Source: Tetrapyrgos nigripes
Taxonomy: Eukaryota; Basidiomycota; Agaricomycetes; Agaricales; Campanellaceae
Assembly (NCBI GenBank): GCA_013368315.1
Contig: JAACJM010000056.1
Span: 62,001 to 126,000, forward strand
Reading direction: 5' to 3'
Length of the DNA stretch: 64,000 bases
This document shows positions 43,073 through 53,876 of this stretch, in pieces. A program made the position numbers and the translations under genes. The notes under the pieces are model-generated. The model did no database searches. It was not told the DNA's origin and saw only the letters and a list, made by a program, of their open reading frames with translations. Numbering within the stretch: the first letter of the stretch is position 1; the number at the start of each line of letters is the position of its first letter.

Positions 43073-44899
43073 ATGTCCCCCTTGGTTTTTGCACAGTAAG
43101 TCCTTTACTTACCTCTATATCAAAATGACGATTTTCCCGCAGTTTTATGGTCGGAAATACATACGTAGGCATTGATGCCATGTCTATACGCTCGTTGCGG
43201 TTAAGAATAACCATCCTGGAAGCCATATTCTATCAAGGATTGGGCCGAAGACATCGATTTGGCCCTCAAATCAAACCTGTCCGTTTCCATTGAAATCATT
43301 AGTGGAGTCCTATAGTCACTGACGGACTTGCTGGGGTCAGTGATGGCTTTGTCCTCAACGTTGGAAAAGAAAGATGGCAATTGGATCGCGTCTCCGATTG
43401 TTTCGAAGCTGCTTCGAGAGCTGGATGTAATATCAAGTTTTTTCTGAGTTTTGACATGAGGTATAGTACGCCGCGTTGTACTCGCACTCGCTGACTCCTC
43501 TACATCTCATCATAGTTCCATACCGGCCAAAACGGAATCAGACATACAACTCCTTGCAGGTTACCTGGAAAAGTTTGCCAACAGTGACAAAATGCTTCAC
43601 ATTTCTGATAAAGTTGTCGTCTCCACTTTCGCCGGAGAGAACAGCCTCTTTGGGCAATCTTCTTTGGACAGTGCCTGGCTCTGGGTGAAGAGAGTTCTTC
43701 GGGATACGGTCGGCATCGAGGTGAGTGTATCGTCTGACATTACTCAAATCCTTCAATAAATGTTGTTTAGATCCATTATTTACCCTCCTTATTCATTGAT
43801 CCTGAACAATACACTCAACTGTCATGCTTGGACGGCGTATTCCATGTTCGTTTGTTGCTCCTTCCTGTATTATGGCGTTCAATACTGAGGAGTTGCCAGT
43901 GGAATGGGGCTTGGCCGGTCCATCTCGGTTCCGGTTCTTCTCCAGGCGAGAAGGTGTTTCCCAAGCTCGATTCTGATCTTAAGCACATATCTCATCTGAA
44001 TGGTCGCCCCTACACCTACATGGCCTCCGTGTCGCCCTGGTTTTTCACGGTGTGTACATTGTCTGTGCATGGACGCCGTTCCTCGTCAACTTATTTTGTT
44101 CCAGCATTATGGTGCCGACAGCTGGAATAAAAACGTGAGTTTTTTAATTTCTTTTGATTATATCATGCCGACAGTCACTTTCTTGCAGTGGATATATCGT
44201 GGCGATGACTGGTTACTCGTCAAAAGATGGGAGTTTTTGATTGAGAACCGTCATAAAATCGACATCGTCCAAGTCATCTCGTGGAATGGTGAGGAAATTA
44301 GCTTTCTCTTTCTCTTTCTTCGCTTCCTGATCTGTCGTCATACAGATTACGGCGAATCTCACTATATCGGCCCAGTCAAAGGCGCACAGCCCAACTCGGA
44401 AGCTTGGGTGAACGGGTTTCCTCACGAGGCATGGCTACATCTCAACAGTCACTATATTCGGGCTTTCAAAGAGGGGACCAGGCATCCCATTATCGAGAAG
44501 GATATGATCTTCATGTGGGCTCGGCCCCATCCCCGAGATGCTCAAGCTCTAGAGGATCCTCTACCGAGACCGAACAACTGGCAATTGGTGCGTCGAGTCT
44601 ATATCGATAAACTAAAATCAATCTGACGAAGTCTCCATCAGGCTGACGATGATTTGCGGGTAGTAATTTTAGCCAAAGACCACGCCGGAGTAGTGGTAAC
44701 GGCCGGAGACACCGACAAGCAGTTCCGAATTTATAAAGGGGTTAACTTACTCTCAATGCCACTGCAAACAGGAGGTGGGATGTCTGCCAAGATGTACCGA
44801 GAAACTGTTCTAGTAGCAGAGTGTAGCGCGTCTGGATACCGTTTTGAAGCAAACCCCAAGACCTATAATTTCAATGCATTCACAGCAATGTCGGCCTGA
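43073..44899 (+). CDS. GH71 alpha-1,3-glucanase (mutanase)
   Basis: The spliced protein starts MSPLVFAH-FMVGNTY-DWAEDIDLALKSN-LDGFVLNVGKERWQLDRV. It continues FEAASRAGCNIKFFLSFDM, KVVVSTFAGENSLFG, YLPSLFIDPEQY, RPYTYMASVSPWFFTHYG, WIYRGDDWLLVKRWEFLI, VISWNDYGESHYIGPVKGAQPN and EAWLHLNSHYIRAFKEGTRHP. These are the diagnostic GH71 blocks. The C-terminal beta domain ends NPKTYNFNAFTAMSA. GH71 enzymes cut alpha-1,3-glucan in fungal cell walls during remodelling or mycoparasitism. About nine introns keep frame. No signal peptide is visible before the catalytic domain at this start, unlike most family members, so an upstream exon may exist. The gene is followed closely by the PalB-type gene. Confidence 0.88.
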
Positions 44900-45010
44900 T
44901 GTAGTCGGTAGCTCTACTTAGCTGTAATTATAACTGGAAGTTTGCAATCTAGCCTGTTGTGAGTTTGTCAGCCTGTCTCAGTTCCAATCCACGACGAGCA
45001 TACCTTGTGT

Positions 45011-48000
45011 ATGGACAAGAAGCAGATCAAAAACGCAGAAGTACGAGTTAATCGCTCTATAGTCCGAAGAATCGTATGCTGACCGTGCTGCGACTCAGTC
45101 CGCATATTCGAAAGCAACACAAGCCGAGCTTGCCAAGGATTTTGACTCGGCGTATCGGTTATACATCAAGTCGGCTGAATCATTCATCTACCTCAGTGGC
45201 TCAACCTCTGCTGGTGAAAGCAAGACTAGATGGAATAACAGTGCTAGGAAGGCGTTGGAAAGAGCGGAGAAGCTAAAAGCTGTACTAAACAAGCCAAGCA
45301 CGACTGGGCAAGCGGAAACGGGATACCAATTAGCATCAGTTGCAGTTGACCATTTCTCAGTTGGTGAGTATTCTTTGGTCCTTCTTCAGAAGTCGCGCTT
45401 TGACGATGTCTACCCAGAGGAGCAAGCTCAAATTGTACGAAGAGGAGCAGTTATAAACGGAAGGACATATCCACCTTGGGACCAGGACCTGATCAGTGAT
45501 CCGGAACTCTCAAAGTGCATATCCACGATTCAAGCTCCTGGTGCAACACTGATTTTGCCTCTTAGGATAGATCAGCCTGCCCTCTCTTCTCTTCAACAGG
45601 AGATGGGAGCGGTGTGGCGAAGAGACAATTCGGAAGACGTCGACTGCTCTATCCCAAAAGATGCACCTGTTCTACCGGAAGACATTTCCCAGAATATTGT
45701 CACCGACTGTTCCCTTTGCGCTTCCATTTCGGTTTGCCTTGAGCACGACCGCAGGTTTCGTTCAAGAGTCAGTTGAGTTCCCATTTTGTCAATACCCGTT
45801 TATACCTAACTTAGACTGTAAAGCTTGCCGAATCTGTCCTGCATAAAGGACGTCGTGTAAGTGGGATCTACGACCTCAGAATTCTGTACAACGGTACTTG
45901 GAGACGTGTAAGTACTCTAATTCCCTTCACAAGAGCTATGAGCTAAGCAACCTTTCAGTTGAGTGAGTAGGATCGCGCGAATTACCAACACGGGCTTCAT
46001 CCGTCTCCCTCTAGCAATTGACGATAGACTTCCTTATCATTCGGGAAAAAAATCCCCGCTGTGCCTCACATGCAACCCTAGTTCTTCGGAACAACGACAA
46101 AGGGTCTTATGGCCCAGTTTTATTGAGAAAGGGGTATGTCAACCATACCTTCTCCATTAGAATGTACAATGTGACACTATCATCTTATTGCAGTACATGA
46201 AGTTGATGGGTGGATACGACTTCCCTGGATCGTCAGTGGCAGTTTAGGTTGAGTATTGATATCGTTTCTCACCACCTCAAACAGGAATTCGGGTATAGAT
46301 CTGCAGTAAGCTATGCGCTGGTCCATCGTATGCAGTGCTTCACTCACAGTCAGCTAGTGCGTTGATTGGATGGATACCCGAGCATGTCAGTACCAGAAGG
46401 TAATCCAAGCAAGTGCTTTCCATTCCGAGAACTCCACAAATTAATGTCATGCAGTTCTAAACGTGAAGAGACATGGGCCAGAATACTGAAGGGTTTCTTC
46501 TCCGGTGAGTCTTTTTGGCAGAATTGGCATCTAGCGCTGATATTTTGGACAGGTCGTTGTATGGTCACTCTGGGAACAGGTGTCAACCCAGCTGCCTACC
46601 GAGGAGACTTGAAACTTTTACCCTCCCACTGTTATGCTGTCACTAGTGCGCGCCTTTATACGCTCCACTGCATTGGCTGATGTTTTGTTGATGAAGATGT
46701 CCGAGAGGTTGATGGAGCACGGTTCCTGACGATCCTAGATTCTTGGGTCAGCTCCACAGAGCCAAGCACTGGGAAACCGAGTAAGCAATTGCTAGATCTG
46801 AAAGAGTTCCGATAATGAGATGCTGCCCCAGGAGTACTTGAACTAGCTTGGTCAGACGTACTGGATATCTTCGATGGGATCTATCTCAGTTGGGATCCCA
46901 CAATGTGGCATCAGACATTGACCTATCATGGGTGTGTCTCGTGTCTCCACACTTATTATTCCGCTTCTCATCTGAGGCTACTGTAGGAAGTGGAAGGTGA
47001 AGGATGACCAAACCTGTATGTTCAGCCATCTCTTCGCCCACTCGCTCACGGCCGTTGACTGCTTAAATTGAAGCTGCCTCTCGCCAGATACGAGTCAATC
47101 TACAAACGCCCCATGTCAGACCTAATGATAAGGAAATTTGGGTGTTGCTCACGAGACATGTTGTAGACACCCGAGGATCTTCCGAGTTCATAGCTCTGAA
47201 CGTTCAGCTCGAGGACGATTTCCTTGGCCACTCTGTCACTTGTACCACCAGTGGTATATCCGATCGGAAAGTAAGTTTATCCTTTGTCATTGTCCTCCGT
47301 CATTGAACTGGTTGTGCATCCATGTGTACTAGGGACCGTATACAAACAGCCCCCATTTTCTCGTAAGATCCCATCGTCTTATTTGACATCTTTCTTTCTG
47401 AGTCTCGACAAGACCAGGGTTTCCATGCCTGTGCTGCAGGCTTCAGGCACATTATCGATCGAGGCGCTGTATGAAGGCTCTTCAAAGGACGTCGGCTTTT
47501 CCTTGACTGTTTATGCCGACTCTGAAATCAACGTCGATTGGATCAAGGACACGCCTTCTGCACTGTTCAGCGAGCCGGTCAGTCTAGTTACTCTTGACAG
47601 CGCGCCCTTCTAACTCATTGCTATGGCTTCTAGATTGATGGTGTCTTGACTAGCAAAAATTCCGGAGGGAATCCGACTCAGCCAACCTTCATGATCAATC
47701 CTCAATATCTTCTTCGCATCCCATCACCTACCAAAGGATCCGCAAAGGCCAAAGTGACATTAACTATGAAAACCCTAAAAGATGTTCCCGTACAAATTAT
47801 GCTTGTATGGTCTAATAATGGCGAAAGGTTGTTCGAGTACGTATATCTTTCCAGTATCGAGATCTATGAAACCTTCTGACCTCCATTGGTCAGACCTTCG
47901 GAAAAAGACATTGTATCGACATCTGGAAAACACAGCTACGGTTTCGCCAGATTAGTGGTTGAGCTTTCGCGTGAGTGTTCTAGTCTGTGTCTCCTCTCTA

Positions 48001-48642
48001 AAACTTACCAGTTTCAATATACCAGCGGGAGACTACAACATCATTCTCTCTGCTTTTGAACCCCACCATACCGGTCCATACTCGCTTGTGGTTGATAGCT
48101 CGTTAAGATTCAGCTTATCGGCAGTCCCTCAAGAAGGTGCAGGGAAGTTCAGCAAGCTAATAAAAGGGAGCTGGTGAGCTAACATCGTCATTTCTCTCTT
48201 CATTGTGTTTCATTTCTATCAGGAATGCTTCAAATGCAATGGGGGGGCCTAGCTTCCAACAGCATTTTGAGAACCCAGTCTACGAGTTGGAGCTCAAGTC
48301 GCAGGCTTCTGTGCAGTGAGTCGCTCTGTCTTTCCCTTCACATCCATGCTCCACAGCAGACTCATCAATTCCGTAACCAGAGTCCGTCTACAACTCCTGG
48401 AACAATCAAATACTGCGATCAATGTGACGATATACGCTGCATCCGAACACATATCTCCAGACCGTCATTTCGCGACATCGGGTGCCTACGACAGTGCGAT
48501 ATCCGGCGTGGTCACTCCCGACACAACGTTGAGCAAAGGGAAATGGTGGATTATCCCCTCCACGTACAACCCTGGCGTACAAGCAGCATTTCAGCTCATT
48601 GTGTATAGCACAGCTTCCATTGACATCCAGCTTAGACGATAA
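45011..48642 (+). CDS. palB: Calpain-like cysteine protease of the PalB/Rim13 type
   Basis: The N-terminal MIT domain is ATQAELAKDFDSAYRLYIKSAESFIYL...KALERAEKLKAVL. It is followed by a calpain catalytic core: DDVYPEEQAQIVRRGAVINGR and YPPWDQDLISD, the Cys site VTDCSLCASISVCLEHDRRF, and the His site LLPSHCYAVTDVREVDG. The C-terminal half holds two domain III/C2-like beta modules (GDYNIILSAFEPHHTGPYSLVV). PalB/Rim13 activates the PacC/Rim101 pH-response factor on ESCRT membranes. The third catalytic site reads RFLTILDSW where calpains usually have Asn-Pro-Trp. The first exon (MDKKQIKNAE) can be joined to SYADRAATQ only by removing 22 bases, so the start is uncertain. There are about fourteen exons. 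Confidence 0.82.
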
Positions 48643-48750
48643 AATGCATAGAAACTTTGTGTACGTCTACAGTCATCCCCTGTCCTTAAAGCCAAACTAT
48701 GGTCTTTCCCAGAGGGAATGGCGTCACAGTCCCTCGAAAACTACTTATCG

Positions 48751-50407
48751 TCAGGTCGTGGAAGAGCGGAAAGAGGCAGGAGACATCAGGAACTCGTTGA
48801 CCCTCTTCAGAGTTGTTCTAGTAGGATTGGCTTCGGGACGATCGTTAATTACCCATTCTAGTCTCTTTCGAATCGTCTTTTTGTCTGCGTAGAGATAGTC
48901 AGCTGTAATTCGTGTATTGAGAAGGCGAGAGGACGTACCCGGAATCACTTGTGCGTTGGTACCAATGAAGTTCCCGTTCTCGTCGAAATACTGTTGCAGA
49001 GCGACGACTGCCACGCCTACGCTCAAATCCTTTCCATCTTCGCAAGCTACATAGACCTTCATCCCTTGAGATAGTTGATTCCCAATGAATGCAAGACTCC
49101 GAGGGAGGATGTGTTGCAAGAAATGAGCCTGTCCTTTTTTGCCTTCGGAAGTGAGCAGTGGTAGTATGCGCGGGCTCTCCTCAATTACGGTTTCTTGGTC
49201 AGAAGTAATCATCACCCATGCTGTTTTATCTTTGATGGCTTCTGGTGCAGGAAGGTCGCTGACTGAGCAGACAAGTATACGCGCGCCAACTTTGCGAATT
49301 TCAGAAGGCTTGCGCGTTTCCTGTTTGCCCGCATCTTTGACGAAGGTTGCAGCAACCTTCATGACTTCTGAGCGGTCTGCTGACAGGATAGCTTCTCGAT
49401 GTTGCCAGAAGATCTTTGGCGTCAGACCCTGCAAAAGTATCAGAAGCAAAACAAGACTCGACAATCTGACACGAACCACACCCCAGAGTTCATGATCATC
49501 TCCAGAACCTTGAATGTAGACAAACCCTCCCGTACGACGGTCTACACCACTCTCTATGCATTGGGAAGCAGACGCGCATATGATGGGTATGAAGGACTGA
49601 GAATCGTTCGAGAAGTTGGGAAACTTTGACGTGCTTGGTGTTATCCATATTGGACGAAGAGGACGAGGAAGTTCTGGGAGGGTGTAAGACGATTCCTGGA
49701 TAGTGTGAAATCGTCTTTGTTCAGAAGAGAAAGGTAAACAGAAAACATACGTTTAGGTTTTGAGCCCAGCTATCCAACAACTCTTCAATCTGATCATGTT
49801 CACTCTTACTGACGACGGCTGGAGGAGTGTACAATGCGGTGTCCCAGGCCGTTGCATCTGCTTTTGGAAAACGGAGAAGAAAGGCTCGATTCACGACAGC
49901 ACACCAGATAGGAGCGGTCTTTGACAGTGCATCCGGCATTCGCTTTCCTGACCTTGTAGAATCTACGAGGACTATGCTGTTTAGTGTGAGCAGAATACGG
50001 GAAACATTCCATGTACTCACATACCCGCCATGTGCCAGTACTACAGGCAACAGATGAAGGTTAGGTCGTCGAAGATTGAAGCTCCAATTCGATGTATGAC
50101 CGTCGGTGGATTTGAAGTAAGCACCAGTTTGGTTTCCGGTTATTGCAGGGTCTGTATACCATGCGCCACATCGTAGATTAGCTGTGAAGATGATCAGAGA
50201 AGTTGGTAAGAAGAAAGTGCAACGGGTACCGAGTCACATACGAATGAGAGGTAGACGAGGGTAGGCGCCATGTACCTGGTTTACAAACTGTATATCTTCT
50301 TCGATTGAGTGTAGCCTGTTGTAAAGATCCAGGGTTTCTTTTCGAATGTGGGTCAAGACATGGCTCCTTAAGTGCGTCTTGTCGATATCAAGAGGAAGGG
50401 TGGACAT
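48751..50407 (-). CDS. RIT1: Initiator tRNA A64 2'-O-ribosylphosphate transferase
   Basis: The start at 50407 gives MSTLPLDIDKTHLRSHVLTHIRKETLDLYNRLHSI. It is followed by PRLPLI, NLRCGAWYTDP, GAYFKSTDGHTSNWSFNLRRPNLHLLP, LVDSTRSGKRMPDALSKTAPIWC and AVVNRAFLLRFP. The C-terminal part has GGFVYIQGSGDDHELWG, LTPKIFWQHREAIL and RPEANPTRTTLKRVNEFLMSP. These are the Rit1 N- and C-domains. The enzyme adds a phosphoribosyl group to A64 of initiator tRNA-Met, which keeps it out of elongation. About five introns are present. The stop is at 48751-48753. It is 108 bases from the convergent palB-type gene and 94 bases downstream of the coiled-coil gene on the same strand. Confidence 0.9.
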
Positions 50408-50501
50408 GAAGTGATGGACGTGTCCAAATGAATCTAGTATTACAGTAGAGTACATAGGGATACAAAACATTGAAAAGGCTCAGGAATGTGCTTGATATCA
50501 T

Positions 50502-52502
50502 CTAACAGATCGTGCTCCAACGATCCACAAAGGACTGCAGCTTGCGTTGAGTCCGGACATTGTGCACCGATTCCATTTCCTGTCAGAAGGATGATCAGGT
50601 TAAACTTCACGATGGATTGCGAGCACGCAATCTACACTAACCTGTTGTAACTTCTTGACGGTCTCGACAAGTTGTGCACTTTTCACCTCAACATCATGAA
50701 ATAGGGTAGAGGATGATGGTGCAAAGGGAGGAGACGTGTTGAGTGGTGAGTTCGCATATATCTTCGAAAGAGCTACATCGTGCACGGAAAGCCTACGTGA
50801 TAAAAAAGGTGAGGACAAAAAGCTGAAAATGCAAGGAATACGGCGCACAACCGATTCAGCATTGCAGGAGTGGTTTTGTCGAGTTCGCCTGCTTGGAGAT
50901 CAAGACGTTCTTTTCTTCTAAGGACGTTGGTCACTACATTCAAGACGTCTTCTTCATCCAGTATTATCAGTGGAGTCTTAGACGTCTCTGAATTCACGCA
51001 GAGCTTTTGTGAGTAAAGACGCTCCCTTGAAATCGGGCATATACAGACCTCGCGAAGATTTCAGGAGACTCCTGATAGCCTGATATTCGTTAGTTTGATC
51101 GGGTGTGGTAGGAACCATCTTCTCCTGCTCTGAGGGTTCCAGTTCGGCAATTATTCTATCCATCTCTTTACCAATGTCCCCGATCAGGTTGAGGACTGCA
51201 TCAACGTCCATCTGAATGGCAGACAACGTCGTATGCACATTCTTGATCGGAGGCAAAGTCGTATTATCCATCGCAGCTATGGCCTGACTACACTTTTAGA
51301 GCACAGTAAGGTGATAAACTGATCAGACTCACTTGATCTAGCACTCCGCTATAAGCAGTGAGGTATGTTGCTTGGTCGCGATTCCAAGCGGTTTCCAGTT
51401 CTCCCTGTATATCAACAAATAGACCGCTGTCCCCTGCAGGCTGAGATTCTGAGGCAACCTGCTGAAGAATATCGTAGATTTCCCCGTCTTCTTCACTCGT
51501 TTGATCGATTATGGCTGCGAGGCGATTCAGCTCTTGACAGTAAGCAACTTCCTCAGCCAGTACCCGAAGATTCTTGCTTTCGTCGGTGTTTGCGTTGATG
51601 GAAGCATTCAACCGGGAAGCTTCTGCTTGGACTTCCGCACTTGAAGGAATACGGTAGATGTTGTCCTGGACTTCCTCTATCTGATTTTGGGTGTGCTTGA
51701 GTACCTGATTATGCAAGTTTGCAGAGTCTCGTAGAGCAGCTTCAATCTTCACTGCATTATAACGTCTTCTCAATGTGCAGAATGGAATAATTTGGAAAAG
51801 GAATACCTCTGTCGTTCCCTCTCAAAACGTACTCAAGCGTCTCCGAAGCGTGGCGGCACAGTTTTACAATGCTTGCATCTGACTGTAAATGTCTCATCAG
51901 AGCTAGTCAATCCAGTGACAGAAGGGGACTGACTTGTATAGACAGCTCGGCAAGTTCATTTTGCTTTGCTTGAATTTTGGTGTCTAGAGTCTGTATTTCG
52001 TTTTTCAGCTTGTGTACGGAGAGAACGAGTTGCTTGGAGACTGCTCTGCATGGATCTGAAAGTGAGCTTTCGGGATAGGCCTATTCAAGTACCACCCACA
52101 TTGTCTGTCTAAGGCGTGCTTTCAGCGTGCGCACTTCATCCTCAGTTAGAGATGCCTGTTTGCCAAGGAAAGAAAGACGGGCTCTGAAAAAACACGTTTC
52201 AGCGACTCCTACACCGACAAACTATTAGCTCACCTTCGCGTGTAAGATGCCATACCCTGGTCAGAACCAGTGCCTGTTTCAGACGACACGATGCGGTTCA
52301 GAGCAATTTCTTTCATTAGTTCATTGTCTTCTAGCGATGCCACGCCTTGTTGTAGAGGAGGGTCAATTTGCGACGCGATGAATCGCATCAGTTTTCTGCC
52401 AAATTCGAATTCGGTTACCCATTGCAGTTCTGAGGGGTTGATGATAGGGCCACCCAAGAGAGAGACAATGTCAGTGACAGCTTTGCACGTATTATCCTGC
52501 AT
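50502..52502 (-). CDS. Long coiled-coil protein of unknown family
   Basis: The start at 52502 gives MQDNTCKAVTDIVSLLGGPIINPSELQWVTEFEFGRKLMRFIASQI. This compact helical head is reminiscent of microtubule or kinetochore coiled-coil proteins such as augmin subunits, but the similarity is too weak to name. Heptad-rich segments follow: SLTEDEVRTLKARLRQ, VHKLKNEIQTLDTKIQAKQNELAELSIQ, LHNQVLKHTQNQIEEVQDNIY, and IQMDVDAVLNLIGDIGKEMDRIIAELEPSEQEK. The last exon ends EMESVHNVRTQRKLQSFVDRWSTIC and stops at 50502-50504. Six or more short introns are needed. The role is unknown. Confidence 0.6.
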
Positions 52503-52783
52503 TTAGAGACGAGTAATTAGAGGAGAAGTCTGGATTCTTGAGAGCTGGCCGCAGTGCTAGCTTGAGACGCGAACAGTAGCCATCACGTGGCCCACATGGA
52601 AGTTAACTTCGGCGCGCGAGCAAAAAATGCGTTGAAAAATCCGGAATCAAGTTTGCTCAAATTCTCTCCAATATGCAACGCCGCCCTTGGTGTTTCTGCT
52701 TGGAGGAACTGTTCGTAGTCATGGAGTGTCTACTCGTCGACCAACCCGCTCGTGGATCTGCAAAGTGCTAAATGCATTCCTGG
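52503..52783. other. Intergenic, no gene seen
   Basis: This is the upstream region of the coiled-coil gene, ending at the left edge of the hAT-like element. I see no gene. Confidence 0.4.
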
Positions 52784-53428
52784 TAGGGCTACGCGCCGTC
52801 CCGTATCATACGGTTATACTGATACTGTATGACGGGCACGGACCCGTACCGTACCATTTTTTTTCAAGGCCATACTGGTATGGTACGGTACGGGTTGAAA
52901 TCCGTATTGACCGTATTTTTGACGGCAGTAAGTATACGGGTTGTGACGGTGTACGGGTTGGGTATGCCTCGGTCAAGGTTTATGCTCGCTATCTGTTCAA
53001 AATCAGCAAATATTATCCAAAGTGATCATATTCCTGACCCAAAGTTCACTTACTAAGAGTTGAAATGCTCAATTGAAAGGTGAGTATTTGGTCAAATCTT
53101 TTCGGATTGCTCACCTGCTAAGATGTCAACAGCGTATAGACAATGGCCAGGGTCGATGGAAAACGTCTCGACAGCGTTGGCAACACTCGGGCAGTGTTAT
53201 ACCAGCTCTAAACTCGACTGTCAGTGTCTTTCTTCGCTTTCTTAGCGTGATTCACAAATTTTATCTATCAGTACCTGCCGTAACCCGTAATACTGCCGTA
53301 TTCAGACCGTACCAGTATTGTCAAACCTTCCCTCTGAACCCGTAAGCTACGGTGTAGGTTGGTCCGTATCAGTATCTGACCCGTAAGTTTTACGGGGGTA
53401 CCAGTATACTGTACGATGCGAAGCCCTA
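52784..53428. mobile_element. hAT-like non-autonomous element, about 645 bases
   Basis: The left end reads TAGGGCTACGCGCCGT (52784) and the right end, on the other strand, TAGGGCTTCGCATCGT (ends 53428). That is an imperfect terminal inverted repeat beginning TAGGGC, as in many hAT elements. The subterminal 200 bases on both sides are packed with short CCGTA/TACGG and GTACCG/CGGTAC words, resembling transposase-binding subterminal repeats. Flanks ATTCCTGG and ATTTCCTGG look like a shifted 8-base target duplication. I see no open frame with a transposase. Confidence 0.55.
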
Positions 53429-53876
53429 AAATTTCCTGGGCGGCTTCTTGTGGTTCTTATCTTTTCGATCATCAAAGGTAGTAATAAGTTCTACCCACCC
53501 AAAACCAGTTAGTTGATCGACTGACAGTCACACAGGACATCAGCGTTGCGTCTCTCACAGTCATTTTTAATCGATCCCAAATGAACAACGCATTTGATAC
53601 GCTTTCACCGGCCCTGACACGAGTGAATTTTCTGCTCAGCTCAACATGGTTTTCTCATCGAATACTTAGAGAGCAGTCGAGGTCGATTTGAAGCACCGGA
53701 AGGAGCAAAGGAATATGAACCTTGCTGGATTTGGCTGCCCATATGTATTGGATAGGAGTCCAGGTGACCCACTATACTCACCGTGGATTCTTCACATATG
53801 TTACGATCCATCAGAATAGCTCATATAAAGGGCCCGGATGCTGTGGAGCTGGCAGACAACCCATCTGCCAGTTCTA
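53429..53876. other. Intergenic, upstream of the P450 gene
   Basis: No gene is seen. A TATA-like TATAAAG lies at 53823-53829, about 50 bases before the chosen start. Confidence 0.45.

Noticed and set aside
43073..48642. GH71 and calpain regions as one fused gene
   Set aside because: The GH71 frame ends in a normal stop after its complete C-terminal domain (44897-44899), and the calpain has its own MIT domain start.
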